Source: Gammaproteobacteria bacterium | Lineage (GTDB): Bacteria; Pseudomonadota; Gammaproteobacteria; Pseudomonadales; Halieaceae | Assembly: GCA_030427085.1 (NCBI GenBank) | Contig: JAUHXH010000001.1 | Location: forward strand, 558,001-622,000 | DNA: 64,000 nt | Direction: 5' to 3' | In this document: one piece after another, positions 46,754 through 56,007 of the stretch | Layout of the letters: every line of letters starts with the position of its first letter | Numbering within the stretch: position 1 is the first letter of the stretch | Notes under the pieces: model-generated | What the model was told of the DNA's origin: nothing | Seen by the model: only the letters and a program-made list of their open reading frames with translations | The model's database searches: none | Made by a program: the position numbers and the translations under genes

Positions 46754-47668
46754 CTAGCGCATCGCAACAAAGCCTGCGAATTCAGCCTGGAGATACTCCT
46801 GAAGCGCAACAACCGGCGCAGCAAATCCACGCCTGCGCTGCATAACGAGGCTGAGATTCGCCCGACCGGCATGCCACCCCGGCAGTGCGTTCACCAACTG
46901 GCCGGACGCCAACTCGTCACGGCAGGTGTAGGCGGGTAATGCCACGATGCCCAGACCTTCGCGCGCGGCCTGCTTCAGGGTACTCATGTCATCGCTCTTC
47001 AAGCGAGGTGCAATCTGCACAATCTCTTCGGTACCCGCCTCGTCCACCAGCTTCCACTGGTCGCCTGTTGCTTGCCACCCCAGGGCGAGAGATTTGTGGC
47101 CTGCAAGATGGGCGGGGCTTGTGATCGGAGCCTCATTGGCGAGATAGTCCGGCGCAGCAAACAGGTTCCACTCGACCACAGCCAGGAGCCGGGGTACCAG
47201 CGTGGAGTCAGGCAGTGGATCAGTGTGGCCACGGATCGACATATCGACACCTGAGGCAACAAGATCAACGCTTTGGTTAGTTACCTGTTGCAGCACTGTG
47301 ACCAGGGGATTGTCGGCCATAAAGCGCGCGATGAGCTCCTTCAGTGCGAACTGCGCAACGCCTACCGAACAACTGAGTGTGACATTCCCCTGCAGTAGGT
47401 TTTTCTTACGTTTCACCTCGGCTTCAGCCAGCTCTACCTGATCGACCACGGCGCGCGCCCGCTGGTAAAACACTTCCCCCAGCTCTGTGAGCTTCGATTG
47501 ACGCGTGGTCCGCTGGATGAGGATTGTGTCCAGGCGCTCTTCAAGTTGGGCGATGTGCCTGCTCAGCCGCGACTTGGGGATCCCGAGGGACTCCGCAGCG
47601 CGAGTGAAGCCTCCCTTCTCAGCGACGTGCAAAAAGTAGAAGTAGTCATTCAAGTCAACCGGGGGCAT
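46754..47668 (-). CDS. LysR family transcriptional regulator
   Basis: The 304-residue protein has the LysR helix-turn-helix (NDYFYFLHVAEKGGFTRAAESLGIPKSRLSRHIAQLEERLDTILIQRTTR) and a C-terminal co-inducer-binding domain. It is divergent from the second pirin gene across about 120 bp, an arrangement often seen for LysR-controlled pirin genes. The intergenic stretch has repeated ATTAT motifs (GGATTATAAGTTCGATTAT, about 47699-47717) that could be part of a LysR site; this is weak. Confidence 0.93.
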   Translation of the reverse strand: MPPVDLNDYFYFLHVAEKGGFTRAAESLGIPKSRLSRHIAQLEERLDTILIQRTTRQSKLTELGEVFYQRARAVVDQVELAEAEVKRKKNLLQGNVTLSCSVGVAQFALKELIARFMADNPLVTVLQQVTNQSVDLVASGVDMSIRGHTDPLPDSTLVPRLLAVVEWNLFAAPDYLANEAPITSPAHLAGHKSLALGWQATGDQWKLVDEAGTEEIVQIAPRLKSDDMSTLKQAAREGLGIVALPAYTCRDELASGQLVNALPGWHAGRANLSLVMQRRRGFAAPVVALQEYLQAEFAGFVAMR

Positions 47669-47790
47669 GGGAAGTTCGCCTCTTTTGTTCTATTTATGGG
47701 ATTATAAGTTCGATTATTGGCCGTTCTCAATGTAATTGTCCCGTTTATATACTCACCTTAACAGTACTGAACTGCAAAGAGGCGAGCAAA

Positions 47791-48696
47791 ATGAGAGCAA
47801 TCAATCCGGCAGCTTATTTTTCGGACGTCGTCACAGGGGCGAGCGAAACTTTCGTATCGGCCCCCGTCAGTGGCGCCGATCTCACTCTTGGAACGGGCTT
47901 CAGTGCGCAGAGCTTTCGAGCGCAAGACGTAGGAGAAGTGATGGACCCTCTGGTAATGGTTGACCACTACCTGATGACGGAATCCACCTTTGGCGCGCAC
48001 CCCCACGCAGGGATGTCTGCCGTGTCCCTCTTGTTTGAGGACAGCGAGGGCCTGTTCCACAACCGGGATTCGCTGGGAAACGATTTCGACCTTGAACCGG
48101 GAGATTTGTACTGGCTCAGCGCCGGCAGCGGCGCAGTACACGATGAATCCCCGCGAGCGAATGCCCGTATCCACGGATTACAGGTTTTCGTCAACGTACC
48201 GCAGAGCAAACGGTTCGATGCGCCCAAGTCCCTTCTCGTCCGATCAGGCGAGATGCCTGTGATCAAGGGTCGAGACTATTCAGTGAAGGTCGCACTCGGT
48301 GAATCAAATGGTGTGCGCGGCGCAACCTCCCCAACAACCCCGATGACCATTCTTGACGGAACACTCCGGGCAGGCGGTCGCTTCTCGCATGATTCAGCTG
48401 GCAAGCGGGGCATTTGGGTTCAAGCCGTGGAAGGAAGCCTGCAGGTTACCGTGGGTGGCATCGCCCGGGACCTGGCCCCCGGCCAGGCTATGGCCGTAAC
48501 CGCCGAGGGGCACGCGGAAATCAACATCGCTAACGCATCCAGTGAGACAGTGCATTTTGCCTTGCTGGATGGCGCACAAATCGCAGAAACCTACGTACAG
48601 GATGGTCCGTTCGTGATGGGTTCGGATGCGGAGATCGCCCACATCAAGGCAGCCTATGAAGCCGGCGAGTTGGGCAGTATCGCGGACAAGCTTTGA
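47791..48696 (+). CDS. Pirin family protein (bicupin), second copy
   Basis: A 301-residue bicupin with the N-terminal metal ligands HPH (GAHPHAGMSAVSLLFED) and HxE (SGAVHDESPR), the usual pirin arrangement. Its C-terminal domain (GKRGIWVQAVEGSLQVTVGGIARDLAPGQAMAV) is a second cupin without clear metal ligands. It differs strongly from the pirin near 36 kb, so it is not a recent duplicate. It leads a three-gene run with the NmrA-like and serine-hydrolase genes, probably under the divergent LysR. Confidence 0.9.
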   Translation: MRAINPAAYFSDVVTGASETFVSAPVSGADLTLGTGFSAQSFRAQDVGEVMDPLVMVDHYLMTESTFGAHPHAGMSAVSLLFEDSEGLFHNRDSLGNDFDLEPGDLYWLSAGSGAVHDESPRANARIHGLQVFVNVPQSKRFDAPKSLLVRSGEMPVIKGRDYSVKVALGESNGVRGATSPTTPMTILDGTLRAGGRFSHDSAGKRGIWVQAVEGSLQVTVGGIARDLAPGQAMAVTAEGHAEINIANASSETVHFALLDGAQIAETYVQDGPFVMGSDAEIAHIKAAYEAGELGSIADKL

Positions 48697-48727
48697 CTAA
48701 TACTTACCTGACCCAGAGGAGGTCACC

Positions 48728-49588
48728 ATGACTAAGCCTATTCACAAACCGCAATCGTTAAGTTCTGAGCTTGTTCTCGTTCTGGGCGCCACTGGCAAGA
48801 CCGGCCGCCGCATCGTTTCCTCTTTGGAGGCGCTGGACGTGCCAGTGCGGCGGGGCTCGCGAAATGCCACGCCCGCCTTTGACTGGGATAACGCCACCAC
48901 GTGGGATGCATGCCTTGAAGGCGTGACCAGGATCTACATTAATTACGCACCCGATCTGGCCATGCCCGGCGCTACTGACGCCATCAGCAACCTGGTCGTC
49001 CGCGCGAAGATCGCCGGGGTGAAACAACTGGTGCTCCTGTCGGGACGAGGCGAGAAGGAAGCACAGGCCTGTGAGGCGATCGTCCAGGGTAGTGGTATCG
49101 ACTGGACTATCGTGCGCGCAAGCTGGTTCAATCAGAATTTTTCGGAAGGTGCGTTTACCGAGATGGTTCAGGCAGGTCAGATCACACTGCCTGAAGTATC
49201 AACGGCTGAGCCCTTTGTAGACGTGGACGACATTGCAGAGGTGGCAGTAGTAGCCCTGACCCAACCTGGCCACGCTGGCGAGCTCTATGAAGTGACGGGC
49301 CCGCGGATGCTGACCCTCGCCGAGCTTGCTGAGGAGTTGTCAGAGGCTACCGGGAGGAAGATAGAATATAACCCGGTACCGCACGACGCATTTATCCAGG
49401 GCCTCGCTGGTTCCGGCGCACCACAGGACGCGCTGTGGATGCTCGACTACCTGTTTGCAACAGTACTCGATGGACGTAACGCTTACCTCGCTGACGGTGT
49501 ACAACGCGCCCTCGGTCGGGAGCCGAAGGACTTCGCGGAATACGCCAGGGGGATTGCGGAAACCGGTGTCTGGCAAGCAGTGGCATGA
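48728..49588 (+). CDS. NmrA-like NAD(P)-binding protein (atypical short-chain dehydrogenase)
   Basis: The 286-residue protein has a Rossmann N-terminus (LVLVLGATGKTGRRIV, GxxGxxG) and the NmrA/HSCARG-like layout: a YINYAPDLAMPGATDAISNLV segment, VKQLVLLSGRGEKEAQ and DWTIVRASWFNQNFSEGAF. Such proteins sense NADP(H) or reduce quinones; no catalytic YxxxK is seen where expected, so a sensor role is possible. GGAGGTCACC precedes the ATG. It follows the pirin gene by 31 bp. Confidence 0.87.
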   Translation: MTKPIHKPQSLSSELVLVLGATGKTGRRIVSSLEALDVPVRRGSRNATPAFDWDNATTWDACLEGVTRIYINYAPDLAMPGATDAISNLVVRAKIAGVKQLVLLSGRGEKEAQACEAIVQGSGIDWTIVRASWFNQNFSEGAFTEMVQAGQITLPEVSTAEPFVDVDDIAEVAVVALTQPGHAGELYEVTGPRMLTLAELAEELSEATGRKIEYNPVPHDAFIQGLAGSGAPQDALWMLDYLFATVLDGRNAYLADGVQRALGREPKDFAEYARGIAETGVWQAVA

Positions 49589-49630
49589 GTCAGAGCGTAG
49601 ACAGCAATTGATATCGTAGGGAGAACCAGA

Positions 49631-50863
49631 ATGAGGATCTTGAAATATACGGCTCTGTTCCTCGGCCTCGCCGGGGTGTGGTCGGTGGCCGCCTTGCTGC
49701 TCGCGTTTGAAGGCTGGTGGATGAAGCCGGTTGCCGCGGAGGGTGATGTGGCGGCTTTTCGGGCATGGATGGTAAACGAACTCGAACAAGATCACAGGGG
49801 AAGTGCGGCGTTTATCTTGATTGAAAATGGTGAGGCGGCGCACCAGTACTTCGCTCCCGCCGGGCTAACGGACGGGGACACACTTTTCCCGACTGCCTCC
49901 TTCAGCAAGTTCATTACAGCCCTGGCAGTAATAGGCCTGCATGAACAGGGCAAGGTGGATCTCGATTCACCGGTCTCACGCTACCTCACACGCTGGGAGC
50001 TGCCGGCGTCAGGCTTTGATCACAACGGAGTAACGGTACGCCGACTGCTGAGTCATACCGCCGGCCTTACGGACGGGCTTGGGTTCGGTGACTATGACGC
50101 GGAGGAGGAACTCCCTACCACCGTCGAGTCGCTGCGCTCGCCGCGCGCATCGACAGGTGTGCGAGAGATCCGCGTTACCGAGGAACCCGGAAGTGGTTAT
50201 GCCTATTCAGGGGGAGGCTATCTGATCCTTCAATTGATGGTGGAGGAGGTCACACAGCAGCCTTTCGCGGACTACGTGAAGGGCGACCTGCTCGATCCGC
50301 TCGACATGAACCGTTCCACCTATGCGTTCTATGCGTCGCAGGCCAATGCCACGCTGTCGTATGATCTAGATGGAGAACCTGTCCCGGCTTCGCAGTATGC
50401 GTCGCCTGCTGCCACGGGATTCAACAGTTCGGCAGATGACCTGACGCGGCTGGCGAGGGCTCTTCTCAACGAGAAGTCCCCACTTGCCAGCCGCATTAGC
50501 CTGCTGCAGGAGCCCGGTGCCAGTTCGCTAGGGGCTGACTTCTGGGGCCTTGGAAGCATTCTCTACGCGCCCGTAGGGAGTGGGGCGTTCGTGTTCGGCC
50601 ACGACGGTCGCAACGATCCTGCGATCAACACCACCCTGCGTATCAATCCCGTTACCGGCGACGCGATCATCGGATTGGTGTCCGGTCACCTTTCGATCGC
50701 ATCCAGGATTGGTGCGGAATGGGTGTTCTGGCAGACCGGTGTACCGGACGTGCTGGCAGTGGACAAGGTCATTGATAGCGCCATCTTTCCCGCTTTGGGT
50801 GGCATCCTTGTCCTATTGCTAGGCGTCATTGTGGTAGCCCGGCGGAACTTGTTAAAATCTTGA
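49631..50863 (+). CDS. Serine hydrolase of the beta-lactamase class C / penicillin-binding family, membrane-anchored
   Basis: The 410-residue protein starts with a membrane segment (LFLGLAGVWSVAALLLAF), then a class C beta-lactamase-type domain with the SxxK motif SFSK (Ser90, Lys93), a Tyr motif in GYAYSGGGYLI and an HxG-type third motif (FGHDGRNDP). A second membrane helix (GGILVLLLGVIVVA) ends the protein. Members of this group are esterases or peptidases rather than true beta-lactamases. It follows the NmrA-like gene by 42 bp and is probably the last gene of the LysR-controlled run. Confidence 0.88.
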   Translation: MRILKYTALFLGLAGVWSVAALLLAFEGWWMKPVAAEGDVAAFRAWMVNELEQDHRGSAAFILIENGEAAHQYFAPAGLTDGDTLFPTASFSKFITALAVIGLHEQGKVDLDSPVSRYLTRWELPASGFDHNGVTVRRLLSHTAGLTDGLGFGDYDAEEELPTTVESLRSPRASTGVREIRVTEEPGSGYAYSGGGYLILQLMVEEVTQQPFADYVKGDLLDPLDMNRSTYAFYASQANATLSYDLDGEPVPASQYASPAATGFNSSADDLTRLARALLNEKSPLASRISLLQEPGASSLGADFWGLGSILYAPVGSGAFVFGHDGRNDPAINTTLRINPVTGDAIIGLVSGHLSIASRIGAEWVFWQTGVPDVLAVDKVIDSAIFPALGGILVLLLGVIVVARRNLLKS

Positions 50864-50957
50864 GCCCCATCGATCTCATCCGCAACCGCAGGACCAGCCA
50901 GTGATTCAGTGATTTTCCAATCCCGCATACTTCTATTCGGAATCAGGAGAATCACTC

Positions 50958-52598
50958 ATGGCCGTTCTACTGTCGGCAAATAGCCTGTCATTCAGGCATA
51001 CAAACGGCTCTACGCTGTTTCAAAACATTTCTTTTTCAGCGACCGAAAGGCTGACTGCCATCGTCGGACATAACGGTGTCGGAAAGTCTGTGCTGGCGCA
51101 ATGTCTCAGCGGAAAATTGACACCTGAAGAGGGCAGTGTTCGTAGCTGCGGCCTGATTCACTACGTTCCCCAGGGCTGGCCGGGGCTCCCGGAGGAATCG
51201 GTGACGGGAATATTCGGGCTTACCGCAGCGCACAAGGCCGCACAGAGGGTAGAGCAGGGGTCACTGGTAACTGAGGATTATGTGCAGGCTCAGTCGTGGT
51301 GGGATGCGACCGCATGCCTACAGCAAGCGCTCTGTAGCGCCTCGCTGCCAGAGTCCCTGGATACTGACCGTGAAATCCAGAGCTTTTCCGGTGGCGAACA
51401 GTTCCGCCTGATGTGGGCTGCCGCACTGTTTGCCAACCCCGATCTATTTATTTTCGACGAGCCCAGCAATCACCTGGACACACAGAGTCGGGCGCGTTTT
51501 AGCGATTGGCTGCAGGAGGAAAGCCGTCCCGTTATTGTTATCAGTCACGATCGACAGCTTCTGGATCAGGTGGACTGTATTTACGAGTTAACGGCGACAG
51601 CGCTGCATCGTCATCCCGGGAATTTCAGCGATTATCGAGAGCGCCAGGCTGCGCGCCGTAAACTGCAACAACGTGCGGTGGTGGAAGCTCGCTCCGAGCG
51701 TAAACAACGTCTTCGGGACGAACAGGCTGCACTGGAAAAACAACAACAACGCGTAGCACGGGGCAAGGCGACGGCGGAAAGAACGGGTACCGACAAAATG
51801 CTGCGTGACGCCATGAAACAGTCCGCTGAAAACCGGCAACATAACCAGCGAGCCATGCGTGAGCAGCGCCGCCTGTCGGATGCCCTTGCTGTTGCTCAGG
51901 CCGAGCAAAGTAGGGAGTGGATGGATCCTATCGATATTGAATTACCGAACTCCGCGCTACCGGACCAAAAGATTGTGCTTACTCTGGATAGGTTCAGCAG
52001 CGGCGTGACTACCGCAAATCACCCGCCAGTCGATGCGGTACTGCAAGGTGCTTTCAGGTTGCACGTTGAGGGTTGTAACGGCAGTGGTAAAAGTGTGCTC
52101 CTACATACATTACTTGGCAGAATCACACCTATAGCTGGAAGGTCACAGGTGCATGTTCCAGTGGCGATGCTGGATCAACAGTTTTTCCACGTCGACGCTG
52201 AGAGTTCTGCCATTGAGTATTTCATCCAGCAGCAACCCGAGTTAAGCGAGCATGAGGTACGGGCGCGCCTGGCGAAATTACAGCTGCGCAATCACAAGGC
52301 GGAATTGCCGTTCGGGCAACTCAGTGGCGGAGAAAAATTAAAAGCTGTGCTGGCTACGCATCTGTTGGGTGCCACCACGCCGCAATTGCTGCTGCTCGAT
52401 GAACCGACCAATCATCTGGACCTCAATAGTCTCGCCGCACTGGAGGAGGCTATGAGCGCTTATCAGGGCGCATTGATCGTTGTAAGCCACGACCGGCGGT
52501 TTGTTGAATCACTGGCGGTAAGCCACCGCTTGGCGCTGCCGACGATAGCCCTAGTAATTCTCCCAACTAAGAACAAACACGAAAATCAAGTATGGTAA
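50958..52598 (+). CDS. ABC-F family ATPase, possibly altered C-terminus
   Basis: The 546-residue cytoplasmic protein has two fused ABC domains without membrane segments: first Walker A GHNGVGKS, signature FSGGEQFRL, Walker B LFIFDEPSNHLD; a basic coiled linker (about 225-310); second Walker A GCNGSGKS, signature LSGGEKLK, Walker B LLLLDEPTNHLD. ABC-F proteins act on ribosomes, for translation control or antibiotic protection. The family normally ends shortly after the SHDRRFVESL block; here about 15-20 residues (LPTIALVILPTKNKHENQVW) run into AT-rich sequence, so the original end may have been replaced when the neighbouring island arrived. Confidence 0.88.
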   Translation: MAVLLSANSLSFRHTNGSTLFQNISFSATERLTAIVGHNGVGKSVLAQCLSGKLTPEEGSVRSCGLIHYVPQGWPGLPEESVTGIFGLTAAHKAAQRVEQGSLVTEDYVQAQSWWDATACLQQALCSASLPESLDTDREIQSFSGGEQFRLMWAAALFANPDLFIFDEPSNHLDTQSRARFSDWLQEESRPVIVISHDRQLLDQVDCIYELTATALHRHPGNFSDYRERQAARRKLQQRAVVEARSERKQRLRDEQAALEKQQQRVARGKATAERTGTDKMLRDAMKQSAENRQHNQRAMREQRRLSDALAVAQAEQSREWMDPIDIELPNSALPDQKIVLTLDRFSSGVTTANHPPVDAVLQGAFRLHVEGCNGSGKSVLLHTLLGRITPIAGRSQVHVPVAMLDQQFFHVDAESSAIEYFIQQQPELSEHEVRARLAKLQLRNHKAELPFGQLSGGEKLKAVLATHLLGATTPQLLLLDEPTNHLDLNSLAALEEAMSAYQGALIVVSHDRRFVESLAVSHRLALPTIALVILPTKNKHENQVW

Positions 52599-52810
52599 GG
52601 GCTTCATTGAGTAGATTTCCCTGCGTTGGCATTAGCGACACAGGATAAAAACACAAACTTGTCGAATAGCCCAACATCTGGAATAAATCTCCCAACGAGT
52701 ATATGGAGAAAAAGTGTGAATCTTTTGGTTTCTCTACTAGGGCTAGTTATGTGGCGAATGAAAACGAAGTACTTTTTGGGCAAATAACGGAATACATTTA
52801 AAGGACAGAC

Positions 52811-54514
52811 ATGTCTCTCATCTGGTACCCACAATTTGACATACAGTTCCAGTCGACGATCTCAGTCGTACACAAATTTATGTACTTGAACGGCGCTACC
52901 CATAAAGACGTTGTCTCCCTCACCGACATTTGGCCCCTGGATTTCAACCAGAAGACCAGAGAAACCGATCATGTATATATGGAAAGAGAGCAACGACTAA
53001 GAGATTCGTTGATCGAATTGCTGTCATGGGAGGATGCGGAGTACAAGGATCTTCCAATTCATGATTGGAAACTAATAAGCGATACTGGGAAGTTAATTCG
53101 AAAAGGGTTTTCAAAATTTTGTCCTGAATGCATAGAAATTGGTTACCACTCGGTGTGGCATGAATTTGAGTCCTTACCGAACTGCTTTATTCATGGAACG
53201 CCTCTGATAGATACATGCAATGAGTGCGGAGAAAAACTACATCCCTCACTGAGACAACCAAATCAATGCTCAAACGGGCACGAAATCCTTACTCGTTGCA
53301 GTGACCCGAAGAAACTAGAGATCACACGCCGTCGTGTAGACGCAAGGTCGCAGCAATTGATGACTTGGCAAACCCTGGCATTTTCCAAAGCGGTTTCCGA
53401 TGGATTGATTTATCGTCCTAGTAGAGACGTACCTCCACCTGATACCAGACGAGATAGTGATGAGGATACCGGTCTAGCATCAGCAAGAGACTTTAGAAAC
53501 AAGAGATTAAGTGAGGGAACACTGGTTTCTATATGCTCAAAGCTCTACAACGGAGACCGAATTCCTGCTTTGGTGAATGCTGAAAAAGGGCTTCGCGTTA
53601 GCAAAAAGACGTTCAGGTCTAAGAGTTTACATTTCGATGCATCTGGATGGCAGAGATACTTTATGGAACCCTCCGACCGTTATGTCGCTAGAAGGTCCGG
53701 AGAGTATGTTTATAGCATTATGCTTGCCATAATCGAAAAATTACAGAATAACCTTACACGAATTCTCGACGATCTTAATCGAGAATTCTTTTCTGAACAT
53801 GAAGAATGTGAGGCCGCACAGACAGAATTTCTTTCTGATTCACATCCCGTTCATTGGCCAGCTCTATGCGTATTTGGCCTGATTAGAATAACAATGAAAG
53901 AAATATGGCTGCACAATAAGGAATTTTCGTACGGTAGAAGAGTCTCCGTCCCTCACGGAGCAGAATTTATCGATGTCAATACTGCAATTTCACTCAGTAT
54001 CGGCCACTTTTCACATATTTCTATATTCCTCGAAACAAATGAGAGTTCACGTGACGAGATTGAAGAATTTATGCTCTGGCTGTTTACAGCAATGCTGCGA
54101 GTCGAAGTAAAAGACTACATGGAGTATTTGTACTATGACTTTCAATCCTCTGTTAGAAACCAATCATTTTCACCTCCACCGTTAGAGGACTTCGTGACAG
54201 AGCGAGCTTGGCTCGTGAAAAACTGTGCAGAAGGTATTGAGCTAAAACGTATTGATCACTCCTTTTCACGTAAATTTATTAAGGAGGAATCAAATGAAGC
54301 TGCTAGGCACGTTCCCCAACTGGTTCAATACTACAAAAAGGAGAGGGAGGCATATGATCGGTGGCTTGCCGGTACCGCCAAACGCACTTCAAAGATATAT
54401 AAAATTTGTACAGGAGAGTCCGACATTACTACTAACTCGGTTTTGTCCGATCACAAACGATGGGCGCCTATTCTAACTGGTCGCCTACGACGGAACCCTT
54501 TGTGGTTCATATGA
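52811..54514 (+). CDS. TniQ-like zinc-finger protein (orphan)
   Basis: The 567-residue protein carries, near its N-terminus, a TniQ/TnsD-type zinc-binding segment: CPEC (Cys104, Cys107), CFIH (Cys125, His128) and CNEC (Cys136, Cys139) in the usual order and spacing, followed by HPSLRQPNQCSNGHE. In Tn7- and Tn5053-like systems TniQ/TnsD proteins select the target site with the TnsC ATPase and a transposase, none of which is present here. The remaining 400 residues show no domain I recognise. Codon use is AT-rich, unlike the flanks. AAGGACAGAC precedes the ATG. It converges on the recombinase. Confidence 0.72.
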   Translation: MSLIWYPQFDIQFQSTISVVHKFMYLNGATHKDVVSLTDIWPLDFNQKTRETDHVYMEREQRLRDSLIELLSWEDAEYKDLPIHDWKLISDTGKLIRKGFSKFCPECIEIGYHSVWHEFESLPNCFIHGTPLIDTCNECGEKLHPSLRQPNQCSNGHEILTRCSDPKKLEITRRRVDARSQQLMTWQTLAFSKAVSDGLIYRPSRDVPPPDTRRDSDEDTGLASARDFRNKRLSEGTLVSICSKLYNGDRIPALVNAEKGLRVSKKTFRSKSLHFDASGWQRYFMEPSDRYVARRSGEYVYSIMLAIIEKLQNNLTRILDDLNREFFSEHEECEAAQTEFLSDSHPVHWPALCVFGLIRITMKEIWLHNKEFSYGRRVSVPHGAEFIDVNTAISLSIGHFSHISIFLETNESSRDEIEEFMLWLFTAMLRVEVKDYMEYLYYDFQSSVRNQSFSPPPLEDFVTERAWLVKNCAEGIELKRIDHSFSRKFIKEESNEAARHVPQLVQYYKKEREAYDRWLAGTAKRTSKIYKICTGESDITTNSVLSDHKRWAPILTGRLRRNPLWFI

Positions 54515-54629
54515 CGCGCACGAATATGAAGCGTTCACGATGATCGATAGAATCGTGCTTTGACTATTTAGCTGTGCCAGTTCTTGGGAATGGTATATCT
54601 CTCTAAGTTGTATATGTGATTATTGTACC

Positions 54630-54648
54630 CGTCTTAGTATCTAAGACG
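54630..54648. repeat. Perfect hairpin over the recombinase stop codon
   Basis: CGTCTTAG-TAT-CTAAGACG forms a perfect 8-bp stem with a 3-base loop and includes the recombinase TAA stop on the minus strand. No T run follows in either direction, so a classic terminator is doubtful; it may protect the 3' end of either convergent transcript. Confidence 0.5.
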
Positions 54649-55797
54649 TTGCCACTCGTCATGCCATTTATGATCCTCAGCGTGCTGATAGATTGCCGTG
54701 GTTTCTAAATTGTTGTGCCGGGCAGATGCCTGAATATATTTGATACCAATGCCCGAATCATCGCTATTTGTGACTGATGTGTGCCTTAGCCAGTGGCAAG
54801 ATGCTTTTCGGAGCTTTCGAGCATTAATCGGCGATTCTGCCTCCAAGGTATCAGCGGCACCTCTAACGATGTCTTTCACCAGCCGATAAATCATATTGTC
54901 GGATACACCACTGTTACCCTTGATACTCCGGAGAGCAGGTGACATATCATCTTCAGCGGGCAGGTCATCCAACCCCAGGAAACGGCGGTATCGCATCAGG
55001 GCGTCTAGCATTTCGTCATTGACCGGGACTTTGGCGCGCTTCCCACTCTTGCCTTCTACGAACCACCACCATTTTCCTCGAAATTCTCTGAAACTGTTCA
55101 TAGTATGACTGGCGACTTCGGACACCCTTGGCGCGAGTAGATAGAGAAAATGAAATAAGAAGCGTGAACGCTCAAAGTGCTCGATCTCTCGTCGCGTTCC
55201 CTGGGGTAGGGCAGCGATATAATTTTTCAGATGTGCCCAGGTCTCCTGATCGAGAAAACGCTCTTGTGCAATGACGTCATTGGTTGCCGGCGTAAGCCTC
55301 TTATTTCGTCGCCGAATTAGCGAGAGCGGATTACCTCGTATATAACCGGCATCTACCCAGTAGGAGAGGAGGGCGTTGAGCACTATGAGAGTTTGGCGCT
55401 GACTGCTCTCACTTAAAGGTCCTTGGAAGGGTTTCCAGGAAACAGACTGCCGCGGCGCTCGCGGGCCGCACCAGTATGCCTCCGGTCGTGGATTCGCGAG
55501 AAACGCCTGGTAGGCCTGAAAATCCTCCCGCAGTAGTCCTGATATCGGCTTATGCCGCTGTTTGGTGGACCAAAGAAGAAGGCGCTCGGCTTCCTTGCAG
55601 TATTTGCGGTGAGTATGCGGAGAGTCTTCGAATTCGGCCAGCCAGCAATTGATGGCTTCCCAGTCGTTCTCAGCCTGGATCTGGCAATGGCCCTGCGGCA
55701 GGCGATTGTCGCCCTGGCTGCCATCCAGTTCCGCTGGGAGCGCTCCCAAGGCATCAAATGACACAGGATGCTCACTAAATACGATCAAATCCACCAC
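54634..55797 (-). CDS. Tyrosine recombinase/integrase (TnpS-like arrangement)
   Basis: The 387-residue recombinase has an N-terminal SAM-like arm (about 45-155, DWEAINCWLAEFEDSPHTHRKYCKEAERLL) and a C-terminal catalytic domain. The active residues are Arg224 (LLAPRVSEVASH), probably Lys250-253 (EGKSGKRAKV), His335/Arg338 (CHWLRHTSVT), His361 (ARHNN) and the nucleophile Tyr370 (AIYQHA). AGGAGG lies six bases before the GTG start. It is divergent from a KfrA-like gene, as in the TnpS/TnpT pair that resolves cointegrates of Tn4651-type transposons; that parallel is from gene order and domain type only. Confidence 0.92.
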   Translation of the reverse strand: MVDLIVFSEHPVSFDALGALPAELDGSQGDNRLPQGHCQIQAENDWEAINCWLAEFEDSPHTHRKYCKEAERLLLWSTKQRHKPISGLLREDFQAYQAFLANPRPEAYWCGPRAPRQSVSWKPFQGPLSESSQRQTLIVLNALLSYWVDAGYIRGNPLSLIRRRNKRLTPATNDVIAQERFLDQETWAHLKNYIAALPQGTRREIEHFERSRFLFHFLYLLAPRVSEVASHTMNSFREFRGKWWWFVEGKSGKRAKVPVNDEMLDALMRYRRFLGLDDLPAEDDMSPALRSIKGNSGVSDNMIYRLVKDIVRGAADTLEAESPINARKLRKASCHWLRHTSVTNSDDSGIGIKYIQASARHNNLETTAIYQHAEDHKWHDEWQRLRY

Positions 55798-55847
55798 TGA
55801 GGGCCTCCTACTGCGAAATCCCAGATTCGTTCATTGTACGTTTATAA

Positions 55848-55877
55848 AATTCATGATAATAGGGTTAATCATGAATT
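55848..55877. repeat. 30-bp inverted-repeat site between recombinase and coiled-coil gene
   Basis: AATTCATGAT and ATCATGAATT form a perfect 10-bp inverted repeat around the 10-bp spacer AATAGGGTTA. The architecture resembles the core crossover site of a tyrosine recombinase and lies where the resolution site of a TnpS/TnpT system would be. It could instead be an operator for the KfrA-like protein. Confidence 0.65.
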
Positions 55878-55912
55878 ACTGACAAAAATGAATCAAAAAG
55901 TATTAATATCGA

Positions 55913-55933
55913 TACATCGTACATCATACATAT
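55913..55933 (+). repeat. Three tandem 7-bp repeats (TACATCG TACATCA TACATAT)
   Basis: Three head-to-tail heptamers share TACAT and follow about 35 bp after the inverted-repeat site. Such short direct repeats near a crossover site could bind an accessory protein; the coiled-coil gene begins about 75 bp later. No function is proven. Confidence 0.5.
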
Positions 55934-56007
55934 TGTAAAATTCCTACTGTTGAAGATGTTTATGTTAAATACGGTGGGCATATTGACCCGCCGGCAGGGG
56001 AGTGATC

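Noticed and set aside
52604-52834. A 76-codon reading frame on the minus strand in the AT-rich stretch after the ABC-F gene
   Set aside because: No ribosome site, no recognisable protein pattern, overlaps the start of the TniQ-like gene, and such frames are expected by chance.
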